Under the pieces are notes generated by a model. That model was not told where the DNA came from and searched no databases. It saw only the letters and a list, made by a program, of their open reading frames with translations. The position numbers and the translations under genes are program-made. Below, piece by piece: positions 1 through 5,792 of a DNA stretch of 6,381 bases (within the stretch, counting starts at the first letter, position 1; every line of letters starts with the position of its first letter). Location of the stretch: assembly GCA_947311745.1 (NCBI GenBank), contig CAMZLT010000182.1, forward strand, positions 1 through 6,381, written 5' to 3'. The DNA is from an uncultured Flavobacteriaceae bacterium (lineage in GTDB: Bacteria; Bacteroidota; Bacteroidia; Flavobacteriales; Flavobacteriaceae).

Positions 1-910
1 CTGCCATACAACCAGTTCCGGCAGCAGTTACCGCTTGACGATATTCTTTATCTTGCACATCACCAGCAGCAAAAACACCTGGCAGATTTGTCTTAGTAGA
101 TTTTCCTTTAGTAATTAAATAGCCCGTTCCGTCCATATCTAAAATACCCTTAAAAATATCGGTATTTGGTTTATGACCAATAGCAATAAAAACACCAGTT
201 ACTTCAATCTCTTTTTTATCTTGTGTCTTATTATTAAACACACGCACACCTTCAACAACTTGTTCACCTAAAACCTCATCAATTTCAGTATTGTATAATA
301 CTTCAATATTTTTAGTATTTGCAACTCTTTTTTGCATTGCCTTTGAAGCACGCATAAAATCTTTTCTAACCAACATTGTAACTTTATTACAAATATTTGC
401 TAAATAAGTAGCTTCCTCTGCAGCAGTATCTCCTGCTCCAACAACAACAACATCTTGCCCTTTATAGAAAAAACCATCACAAGTTGCACAAGCCGAAACA
501 CCTCCACCAATTAAGCGTTGTTCACTCTCTAATCCTAAATATTTTGCCGTTGCTCCTGTACTAATAATTACCGTTTCTGCCTCAATAACTTTTTCTTCGT
601 CAACTATAACTTTATGGATTCCGCCAACTTCTTTGCTAAATTCTACTTTTGTAACCAATCCAAAACGGACTTCTGTACCAAATCGTTCGGCTTGTTTTTG
701 CAAATCCTCCATCATCTTTGTACCATCCGTTCCTTCTGGATAGCCAGGAAAATTATCTACTTCGGTTGTAGTAGTTAATTGTCCTCCCATTTGCATACCT
801 GTATAAACCACTGGTTTTAAATCTGCTCTAGAAGCATATATTGCTGCTGTATATCCTGCAGGACCTGAACCCACAATTAAACATTTTATTCTTTCTACTG
901 TATCTGACAT
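1..910 (-). CDS. trxB: Thioredoxin reductase (NADPH), 3' end cut by window edge
   Basis: Reading the minus strand from ATG at 910-908 gives 303 codons without a stop, reaching the window edge. Bacterial TrxB is usually about 310-320 residues, so only the last few residues should be missing. The enzyme is a cytoplasmic FAD flavoprotein that passes electrons from NADPH to thioredoxin. Visible motifs, in order: the N-terminal FAD Rossmann motif GSGPAG (residues 14-19) followed by YTAAIYASRA; the redox-active CATC (C141, C144) followed by DGFF; the NADPH-binding VGAGDTAAEEA starting at about 157; and, near the cut end, the second FAD motif FAAGDVQDKEYRQAVTAAG. The order FAD, CATC, NADPH, FAD is that of low-molecular-weight TrxB. 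It is divergent from the thioredoxin-like gene at 1066, and a -7 element lies 24 bp upstream of the start. Identity is near certain. Confidence 0.97.
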   Translation of the reverse strand, partial: MSDTVERIKCLIVGSGPAGYTAAIYASRADLKPVVYTGMQMGGQLTTTTEVDNFPGYPEGTDGTKMMEDLQKQAERFGTEVRFGLVTKVEFSKEVGGIHKVIVDEEKVIEAETVIISTGATAKYLGLESEQRLIGGGVSACATCDGFFYKGQDVVVVGAGDTAAEEATYLANICNKVTMLVRKDFMRASKAMQKRVANTKNIEVLYNTEIDEVLGEQVVEGVRVFNNKTQDKKEIEVTGVFIAIGHKPNTDIFKGILDMDGTGYLITKGKSTKTNLPGVFAAGDVQDKEYRQAVTAAGTGCMA

Positions 911-933
911 AATTTTTATTTTTTTTTGAATTG

Positions 934-941
934 CAAATTTA
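934..941 (-). promoter_or_regulatory. Probable -7 promoter element of trxB
   Basis: The minus strand reads TAAATTTG here, an exact match to the Bacteroidota -7 consensus TAnnTTTG, followed by C. It sits 24 bp upstream of the trxB ATG, which would give a short leader. No TTG -33 element is found at the usual distance, so the call rests on the -7 match and its position. Confidence 0.55.
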
Positions 942-1015
942 GTTAAAAATATTAATTGATTTATTTTCTTTTAATTTATGTAATAATAGTTACATTTTAC
1001 GACTAATACAAAAAG

Positions 1016-1023
1016 TATATTTG
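1016..1023 (+). promoter_or_regulatory. Probable -7 promoter element of the thioredoxin-like gene
   Basis: TATATTTG matches TAnnTTTG exactly and is followed by C. It lies 42 bp upstream of the ATG at 1066. The -33 region shows only a weak TTTAC-like stretch near 996-1000. With the minus-strand element at 934-941 it makes a divergent promoter pair serving trxB and this gene. Confidence 0.55.
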
Positions 1024-1065
1024 CCGCTTTAGACGAAAATATTTTTATAAAATTACAAATTATTT

Positions 1066-1419
1066 ATGGAATTCAATCCAAAAAAAGCAACCTATACTGT
1101 TTTAGATAATAAAGAACAATTAGATAAGATACTAAAAGAAAATCTTGGTGTATTATTATATTTTTCAAAAGTTACCTGTAATGTAGGAGGAGCTTTAGAA
1201 CCTAAAATTATTGAATTATTAGAAAACGAATATCCTAAAATTCCGTTTTACTTTGTAGATATGAATAAAACTCCAGATATTGCTGCCGCATATACCGTTT
1301 TTGTAGAACCAACAGTTATTGTTGTCTTTGACGGAAAAGAAACAATACGTAAAAGTCGTATTTTTAGTATTGCAGAATTATCCGATGCTATTAAAAGAAT
1401 TTACAATATTGCGTTTTAG
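1066..1419 (+). CDS. Thioredoxin-fold protein with a single active-site cysteine (CNVG)
   Basis: This is a 117-residue cytoplasmic protein with no signal peptide, close to the length of classical thioredoxin (about 105-110). The predicted order fits the thioredoxin fold: a hydrophobic strand GVLLYFS (28-34), the active-site position, a helix containing P46, a strand IPFYFVDMN (59-67), and a probable cis-proline P82 in VEPTVIVVF. In the active site Cys38 is kept, but the residue three positions later is Gly41, so the usual WCGPC is replaced by TCNVG. P46 keeps the normal spacing from that site. C38 is the only cysteine in the protein. A monothiol of this kind cannot form the usual intramolecular disulfide, so it may act through mixed disulfides, or as a chaperone or binding protein. 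The divergent neighbour is trxB, which suggests a redox role. The start is the first ATG after the -7 element. The fold is well supported; the function is not known. Confidence 0.85.
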   Translation: MEFNPKKATYTVLDNKEQLDKILKENLGVLLYFSKVTCNVGGALEPKIIELLENEYPKIPFYFVDMNKTPDIAAAYTVFVEPTVIVVFDGKETIRKSRIFSIAELSDAIKRIYNIAF

Positions 1420-1462
1420 TAAAAAAATAAAAATAAAATATGTTAATTATAGAATTAAATTA

Positions 1463-1470
1463 TATATTTG
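1463..1470 (+). promoter_or_regulatory. Probable -7 promoter element of tRNA-Pro
   Basis: TATATTTG, an exact TAnnTTTG match followed by C, ends 16 bp before the mature tRNA 5' end. That is a sensible distance for a short 5' leader removed by RNase P. It suggests the tRNA has its own promoter, although read-through from the gene at 1066 is also possible because no terminator is evident between them. Confidence 0.55.
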
Positions 1471-1486
1471 CATCCGATTTCAAATT

Positions 1487-1561
1487 CGGGGTGTAGCGTA
1501 GCCCGGTTATCGCGCCACGTTTGGGACGTGGAGGCCGCAGGTTCGAATCCTGCCACCCCGA
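1487..1561 (+). tRNA. tRNA-Pro, anticodon UGG
   Basis: A complete cloverleaf can be drawn by eye. The acceptor stem pairs CGGGGTG (1487-1493) with CACCCCG (1554-1560), and the discriminator is A1561. The anticodon stem pairs CCACG (1515-1519) with CGTGG (1527-1531), enclosing the seven-base loop TTTGGGA with anticodon TGG at 1522-1524. The variable loop is AGGCC. The T stem pairs GCAGG (1537-1541) with CCTGC (1549-1553) around TTCGAAT. C1-G72 and A73 are typical of bacterial tRNA-Pro. The 3' CCA is not encoded (ACAAA follows), so it must be added after transcription. UGG can read most or all CCN proline codons by wobble. Confidence 0.97.
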
Positions 1562-1562
1562 C

Positions 1563-1597
1563 AAAAAAAAAGCAATCTATTTAGATTGCTTTTTTTT
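1563..1597. terminator. Bidirectional intrinsic terminator between tRNA-Pro and rhlE
   Basis: The inverted repeat AGCAATCT (1571-1578) / AGATTGCT (1583-1590) has a four-base loop. Eight A's precede it (1563-1570) and seven T's follow it (1591-1597). It therefore has a U-tract in both directions and can end the tRNA transcript from the left and the folB-rhlE transcript from the right. The rhlE stop codon (1577-1579) lies inside the stem. Confidence 0.85.
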
Positions 1598-2854
1598 ATT
1601 TCTATTACCCTGAAATCCGCGTCGTTTATTTTTTGAATTACTTGTGTTTTTAGAATTTCGTGGTTTTCTACGAGAATTATTTTGTCCTTTTGGTTTTGGT
1701 AATTCATTTTCAGGAGTGGTTGCACTAGGTTCAAAACCTTCAATTATTGTAAAATTAATTTTTAATTTTAATAATTTTTCAATTCCTCTTACATAATCAA
1801 TTTCATCACTACTAACTAACGATATTGCTTCACCATTTGCTCCTGCCCTACCAGTCCTACCAATTCTATGTACATAATCTTCTGAAATATTTGGTAATTC
1901 AAAATTAATTACATGTGGTAATAACGGAATATCTAATCCTCTTGCTGCAATATCTGTCGCAACCAATACACGCACATCACCAGACTTAAATCCTGTCAAC
2001 GCCTTAGTTCGTGCTCCTTGACTTTTATTACCGTGAATTGCAGCAGCAACAATTCCTTTTGCAGCCATTTTTTTTGTTAGCTTATTTGCTCCATGCTTGG
2101 TTCGTGTAAATACTAAAACTTGTTGCCAATCGCCTTTTTTAATTAACGATATAATCAAATCGGTTTTTTTAGACTTATCCGTTCGATAAAACTTCTGAAC
2201 TATTTTATCTGCCGTTGTGTTTTCTGGAGCTGCTTCAACTAATTTTGGATGTACCAAAAATTCGTTTGCCAATCTTTTTATTTCTTTTGAAAAAGTTGCA
2301 GAAAACAATAAATTTTGTCTTTTTTTAGGTATTAAGGCTAATATTCGTTTAATATCTCGTAAAAAACCCATATCCAACATTCTATCTGCTTCGTCTAATA
2401 CTAAAATTTCAACATTTTTAAGCGATAACAAACCTTGGCTTTCTAGATCTAACAACCTACCTGGTGTTGCAACTAAAATATCTACACCTTGTCTTAAGGT
2501 TGCTATTTGCGAAGCTGGTTTTACACCACCAAAAATTACAGTAGCACGTAAAGGCAAATTAACCGAATATTCTTTGATGTTAGCATAAATTTGTGCTGCT
2601 AATTCTCGTGTTGGTGTTAATATTAACGAACGTATTGGTCGTTTTTTTTGTATGTTTTTTTTAGAGAGTAGTTCTAAAATTGGCAAAGTAAATCCTGCTG
2701 TTTTACCAGTTCCTGTTTGTGCTGAAGCAAGGATATCGTACCCTTGTAAAATTAACGGAATGGCTTTTTCTTGAATTACAGATGGCTTTTCATAGCCTTT
2801 ATCTGTAACTGCTTGTACTATATTTTTGGATAATCCTAAAAGATTGAATGACAT
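1577..2854 (-). CDS. rhlE: DEAD-box ATP-dependent RNA helicase, RhlE type
   Basis: The 425-residue product unwinds or remodels RNA using ATP in the cytoplasm; relatives act in ribosome assembly, RNA decay and cold adaptation. All helicase motifs are present and intact: Q motif around Q28 with GYEKPSVIQ, motif I AQTGTGKT (45-52), Ia PTRELA (81-86), GG (109-110), Ib TPGR (130-133), II DEAD (154-157), III SAT (185-187), IV LVFTRTK (247-253), V ATDIAARGLDIP (299-310) and VI HRIGRTGRAG (329-338). From about residue 385 a low-complexity tail rich in Lys, Arg, Asn and Ser replaces any folded domain. Such basic tails are common in RhlE-like proteins and probably bind RNA nonspecifically. There is no DbpA-type RNA-recognition domain. 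It lies 28 bp downstream of folB with no promoter match between, so the two are probably co-transcribed. Its last codons and stop lie in the terminator hairpin. The family is certain; the RhlE subgroup is likely. Confidence 0.95.
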   Translation of the reverse strand: MSFNLLGLSKNIVQAVTDKGYEKPSVIQEKAIPLILQGYDILASAQTGTGKTAGFTLPILELLSKKNIQKKRPIRSLILTPTRELAAQIYANIKEYSVNLPLRATVIFGGVKPASQIATLRQGVDILVATPGRLLDLESQGLLSLKNVEILVLDEADRMLDMGFLRDIKRILALIPKKRQNLLFSATFSKEIKRLANEFLVHPKLVEAAPENTTADKIVQKFYRTDKSKKTDLIISLIKKGDWQQVLVFTRTKHGANKLTKKMAAKGIVAAAIHGNKSQGARTKALTGFKSGDVRVLVATDIAARGLDIPLLPHVINFELPNISEDYVHRIGRTGRAGANGEAISLVSSDEIDYVRGIEKLLKLKINFTIIEGFEPSATTPENELPKPKGQNNSRRKPRNSKNTSNSKNKRRGFQGNRNKKKQSK

Positions 2855-2882
2855 AAATTAAATTAATAGTGATTTTTAAAGT

Positions 2883-3242
2883 CTAATCGGATGATTTAGA
2901 CATAATTACGGAAACCATTTCTACATCACCTCCGATTGGAGGATTTATTTTAGAAATGGATACTTGGGCAAAGGTAACCAATATTTCTTCATTAAGTATC
3001 CTATTTAATATTTTATCTGCTACGGTTTCTAACAATTTTGCACGAACACTCATTTCATCTAACACAATTTTATTTAACGAAACATAATCAACAGTATCTT
3101 TTAAATTATCGGTTTTTGCCGATTTTTTTAAATTCGCTTCAATAGTTAAATCCACACGATAGTCTGAACCAATATGTCCTTCTTCTATTAAACAACCATG
3201 ATATGCGTAAACACGAATGTTTTCTAATTTTATTTTTCCCAT
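2883..3242 (-). CDS. folB: Dihydroneopterin aldolase
   Basis: The product converts 7,8-dihydroneopterin to 6-hydroxymethyl-7,8-dihydropterin and glycolaldehyde in tetrahydrofolate synthesis; the family forms cytoplasmic oligomers. At 119 residues it has the normal FolB length. Family features visible are YAYHG (12-16), E21 before the IGSDYRVDL stretch (24-32), DTVDY (49-53), LLE (70-72), and SKINPPIGGDVE (97-108). By comparison with characterised FolB enzymes, E21, Y53, E72 and K98 correspond to the substrate-binding and catalytic Glu, Tyr, Glu and Lys. Nothing is missing. It is the first gene of a probable operon with rhlE and is divergent from the glutamate synthase-like gene at 3329. A -7 element on the same strand lies 43 bp upstream of the start. 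No other folate gene is in the window. Confidence 0.95.
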   Translation of the reverse strand: MGKIKLENIRVYAYHGCLIEEGHIGSDYRVDLTIEANLKKSAKTDNLKDTVDYVSLNKIVLDEMSVRAKLLETVADKILNRILNEEILVTFAQVSISKINPPIGGDVEMVSVIMSKSSD

Positions 3243-3285
3243 TTTTTTAAAATATTTTATTTCTTATTTTTATTTGTTGATAAAA

Positions 3286-3293
3286 CAAAAATA
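3286..3293 (-). promoter_or_regulatory. Probable -7 promoter element of folB-rhlE
   Basis: The minus strand reads TATTTTTG, matching TAnnTTTG, 43 bp upstream of the folB ATG. No TTG -33 element is evident at the expected distance. T-rich matches arise easily in DNA this AT-rich, so confidence is moderate. The divergent plus-strand gene at 3329 has no exact -7 match in this gap; the nearest is TACATTTA at 3317-3324. Confidence 0.4.
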
Positions 3294-3328
3294 GAATTAA
3301 ATTAGCAGCATAAAAATACATTTATTTT

Positions 3329-4897
3329 ATGAGATACCGTGAAAAATTTATATTTGCTTCCTTTTTAATTATTGGATGTATTTTAGTTTTGTCTGTTTAT
3401 TGGCAACCAATACTTTGGAGTTTTGTACTATTACTTCCACTTATGGCAATGGGATTTTATGATTATTTTCAAAAAGCACACACAATACGACGAAATTTTC
3501 CGTTAATTGGTAGAATGCGATACGTTTTAGAGTCTATCAGACCTGAAATTATGCAATATTTTGTAGAAACCGATACCGAAGGACGACCATTAAATCGGAT
3601 TTTTAGATCCATGGTGTATCAACGTGCAAAAAAAGCAAATGATACCGCTCCGTTTGGTACGCAAATGAATGTGTATCGTGCTGGTTACGAATGGATGGAT
3701 CATTCTATGTATGCAATAAACAAAGAAATTACGGAATTTCCTAGAGTAAAAATTGGCGGAAAAGATTGCAAACAACCCTACAATGCTAGTTTACTAAATA
3801 TTTCAGCAATGAGTTTTGGTTCGCTTAGTAAAAATGCGGTTATGGCAATGAACAAAGGTGCAAAACTTGCTGATTTTGCTCAAAATACTGGCGAAGGAGG
3901 ACTTAGTCCACATCATCTAAAATACAAAGGTGATGTAATTTGGCAAATCGGAACTGGGTATTTTGGTTGTAGAAACGAGGATGGCACTTTTAATGCCAAA
4001 ACTTTTCAAGAAAATGCTAGCAAGCCACAAGTAAAAATGATTGAAATTAAAATTTCGCAAGGTGCAAAACCTGGTCATGGTGGAATTTTACCTGCAGTAA
4101 AAAACACACCTGAAATTGCTGCTATCAGACATATAAAACCACATATGGATGTGCTTTCACCTCCTTCGCATAGTTCGTTTAGCAATCCGTTAGAATTTAT
4201 GGCGTTTATTAAACAATTACGTGATTTAAGTAACGGAAAACCTATTGGCTTTAAATTGTGTATTGGTAAAAAACAAGAATTTATAGATATTTGTAAAGCA
4301 ATGCTTAAAACTGGAATCAAACCAGATTTTATTGCCATTGATGGTGGTGAAGGTGGTACAGGAGCTGCTCCTGTAGAATTTTCTAATTCTATGGGAATGC
4401 CTTTACGTGAAGGCTTAGTCTTTGCCCACGATACTTTAATTGGTTTTGATTTACGAGATGAAATTAAACTTTTTGCTTCTGGAAAAATTATTTCGGGTTT
4501 TCATATGGCACGAGCAATGGCTTTAGGTGCTGATGTATGTTATACTGCACGAGCAATGATGCTTGCAACGGGTTGCATTCAAGCATTACAATGTAATACA
4601 AACACATGCCCTGTCGGTGTTGCCACACAAAATAAATCGTTAATGAAAGGTTTAGATGTTAATGATAAAGGGCAACGCGTTGCTAATTTTCATCAAGAAA
4701 CAGTCCATAGTTTTTTAGAATTGGTGCATGCTGCTGGACTACACCATCCAAAGGAAATTACACGAAACCATATAAACCGACGAATTGGTATGCACAAAGT
4801 TGCAAAATACAGCGAAATTTATCCGAATTTCATTAAAGGATGCCTGTTAGAATCTAAAACCAGACCGCTACATTACCAACAATTTTTTAATAATTAA
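3329..4897 (+). CDS. FMN-binding glutamate synthase-domain protein, membrane-anchored
   Basis: The 522-residue product has two hydrophobic helices at about 7-23 and 26-43, then a soluble domain matching the FMN/2-oxoglutarate barrel of the glutamate synthase large subunit. Family motifs are ISAMSFGSLS (158-167), NTGEGG (186-191), QGAKPGHGGILP (244-255), SPPSHSSF (277-284), DGGEGGTGAAP (338-348) and GKIISGFHMARAMALGAD (385-402). C416, C422 and C427 have the C-x5-C-x4-C spacing, with CPVGVATQ, that binds the 3Fe-4S cluster in GltB. The N-terminal glutamine amidotransferase domain and the C-terminal GXGXG helix domain of full GltB (about 1500 residues) are absent, so it cannot take ammonia from glutamine by itself. 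Positive residues on both sides of the hydrophobic hairpin suggest a cytoplasmic catalytic domain. Such stand-alone proteins are widespread, but their reaction is generally unproven. It is followed after 19 bp by the MBL gene. The fold is certain; the substrate is unknown. Confidence 0.93.
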   Translation: MRYREKFIFASFLIIGCILVLSVYWQPILWSFVLLLPLMAMGFYDYFQKAHTIRRNFPLIGRMRYVLESIRPEIMQYFVETDTEGRPLNRIFRSMVYQRAKKANDTAPFGTQMNVYRAGYEWMDHSMYAINKEITEFPRVKIGGKDCKQPYNASLLNISAMSFGSLSKNAVMAMNKGAKLADFAQNTGEGGLSPHHLKYKGDVIWQIGTGYFGCRNEDGTFNAKTFQENASKPQVKMIEIKISQGAKPGHGGILPAVKNTPEIAAIRHIKPHMDVLSPPSHSSFSNPLEFMAFIKQLRDLSNGKPIGFKLCIGKKQEFIDICKAMLKTGIKPDFIAIDGGEGGTGAAPVEFSNSMGMPLREGLVFAHDTLIGFDLRDEIKLFASGKIISGFHMARAMALGADVCYTARAMMLATGCIQALQCNTNTCPVGVATQNKSLMKGLDVNDKGQRVANFHQETVHSFLELVHAAGLHHPKEITRNHINRRIGMHKVAKYSEIYPNFIKGCLLESKTRPLHYQQFFNN

Positions 4898-4916
4898 ATC
4901 GACTATTTTTTAAATT

Positions 4917-5681
4917 ATGGAATTAATTTTTCTTGGTACTGGCACTTCAAAAGGCATCCCTATTATAGGCAGTACACATCCTGTTTGTTTGTCTACTGAT
5001 GTTAAAGATAAGCGTTTACGTGCTTCGGTTGCCATAAAATGGAATAATTTTACGTATATTATAGATTGTGGACCTGATTTTAGAATGCAAATGTTACGAG
5101 AAAATATATTTAAAATTGATGGTATATTATTTACACACGAACATTCGGATCATACTGCTGGTTTAGATGACATTAGACCTATTACACAAAAATTTGACGA
5201 TTTACCTATCTACACGTACAAAAGAGTATTACAAGATTTAGAAAACCGATTTAATTACATTTTTACTACCGAAAATAAATACCCTAGTGCTCCTAGCGTA
5301 ATTTCTAATTTAATTGATGAAAACCCCTTTTTACTTGGCGATATTTTGGCACAACCAATACAAGTAATGCACGGAAAATTACCTATTTTCGGCTATCGTT
5401 TTGATAAAATTGCGTACTTAACAGATACAAGTTTTATAGAGGATTCAGAAAAAGAAAAATTACTAGATTTGGATATTTTAGTAATAAATGCTTTGCAAAT
5501 TAAAGAACATCCTACACATTTCAACCTTGAAAAAGCCTTAGAATTAATTGCTACTGTTAAACCTAAAAAAGCATATATTACACATATTAGCCATAAATTA
5601 GGTTTTCATAAAGAGGTAGAAAAAACCTTACCAAAAAATGTTTTTTTAGCGTATGATGGTTTGCGTGTTGAAACAGATTAA
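4917..5681 (+). CDS. Metallo-beta-lactamase-fold hydrolase, PhnP-like
   Basis: The 254-residue cytoplasmic protein has a complete MBL metal site: FLGTGTSKGIP (5-15), D50 in IIDCGPDF, THEHSDHTAGLDD (73-85) giving H74, H76, D78 and H79, H152 in MHGKLPIFGYR, D170 in YLTDTSF, and H223 in ITHISHKLGFH. This supports a two-metal phosphodiesterase or related hydrolase. The layout, with a short N-terminal insert after GTGTS and a cap-like segment at about 95-145, resembles PhnP (cyclic ribose phosphodiesterase) and related Bacteroidota proteins. E. coli PhnP has a cysteine cluster in that insert that binds a structural zinc; here only C24 remains, so that zinc site is probably absent. No phn genes are nearby, so a phosphonate role is not supported. 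It is probably co-transcribed with the upstream FMN protein, with a 19-bp gap and no promoter match. The substrate is unknown. Confidence 0.92.
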   Translation: MELIFLGTGTSKGIPIIGSTHPVCLSTDVKDKRLRASVAIKWNNFTYIIDCGPDFRMQMLRENIFKIDGILFTHEHSDHTAGLDDIRPITQKFDDLPIYTYKRVLQDLENRFNYIFTTENKYPSAPSVISNLIDENPFLLGDILAQPIQVMHGKLPIFGYRFDKIAYLTDTSFIEDSEKEKLLDLDILVINALQIKEHPTHFNLEKALELIATVKPKKAYITHISHKLGFHKEVEKTLPKNVFLAYDGLRVETD

Positions 5682-5710
5682 CCGTAAAATTTCACTTAAT
5701 TAATTTTGTT

Positions 5711-5743
5711 TAGATGTGGAATTAAAAACCGAAAAAACATCTA
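5711..5743 (+). other. Inverted repeat after the MBL gene, possible weak terminator
   Basis: TAGATGT (5711-5717) can pair with ACATCTA (5737-5743), starting 29 bp after the plus-strand stop at 5681. Only two T's among the next four bases (GTAT) follow it, so it is a poor intrinsic terminator by itself. Its right arm overlaps the left arm of the hairpin at 5738-5774, so the two structures cannot form together in one RNA. Confidence 0.4.
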
Positions 5744-5774
5744 GTATTTCAAAAGATTTTAAATGAACTAGATG
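5732..5774 (-). terminator. Intrinsic terminator of the helical repeat gene
   Basis: CATCTAGT (5738-5745) pairs with ACTAGATG (5767-5774). Inside, ATTT/AAAT and AAAA/TTTT can extend the stem with small bulges. On the minus strand the stem is followed by six T's (complement of 5732-5737). It begins 18 bp past the stop codon of the gene at 5793-6260, the expected place for its terminator. The stem is AT-rich, so its strength is uncertain. Confidence 0.65.
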
Positions 5775-5792
5775 GAATTCTATTTTAACAAA

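Noticed and set aside
1319..1501. Plus-strand open frame of 60 codons
   Set aside because: It overlaps the end of the thioredoxin-like gene in another frame, runs through AT-rich spacer and the tRNA promoter, and ends inside the tRNA.
1487..1561. tRNA-Pro as an integration (att) site
   Set aside because: No integrase gene, no repeat of the tRNA 3' end and no foreign-looking DNA is visible in the window.
1507..1743. Minus-strand open frame of 78 codons ending in a Gly-Arg-Ile-Arg-Thr-Cys-Gly-Leu stretch
   Set aside because: Its C-terminal part is the antisense translation of the tRNA-Pro gene, a well-known annotation artefact, and the rest lies in another frame of rhlE.
2217..2588. Plus-strand open frame of 123 codons opposite rhlE
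   Set aside because: It is fully antisense to conserved helicase motifs and has no recognisable domain or promoter.
3317..3324. TACATTTA as a -7 element for the gene at 3329
   Set aside because: The last base does not match TAnnTTTG, and it would place the transcription start at the ATG itself; possible for a leaderless mRNA but not supported.
3590..3775. Minus-strand open frame of 61 codons inside the FMN protein gene
   Set aside because: It is antisense to a clearly coding region with no protein-family features of its own.
4075..4338. Minus-strand open frame of 87 codons inside the FMN protein gene
   Set aside because: It is antisense to the conserved glutamate synthase motifs and is a shadow of that gene's codon pattern.
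4917..5681. Beta-lactamase, or a phosphonate-degradation gene proper
   Set aside because: The MBL fold alone does not imply antibiotic hydrolysis, the protein has no signal peptide, and there are no phn genes nearby.
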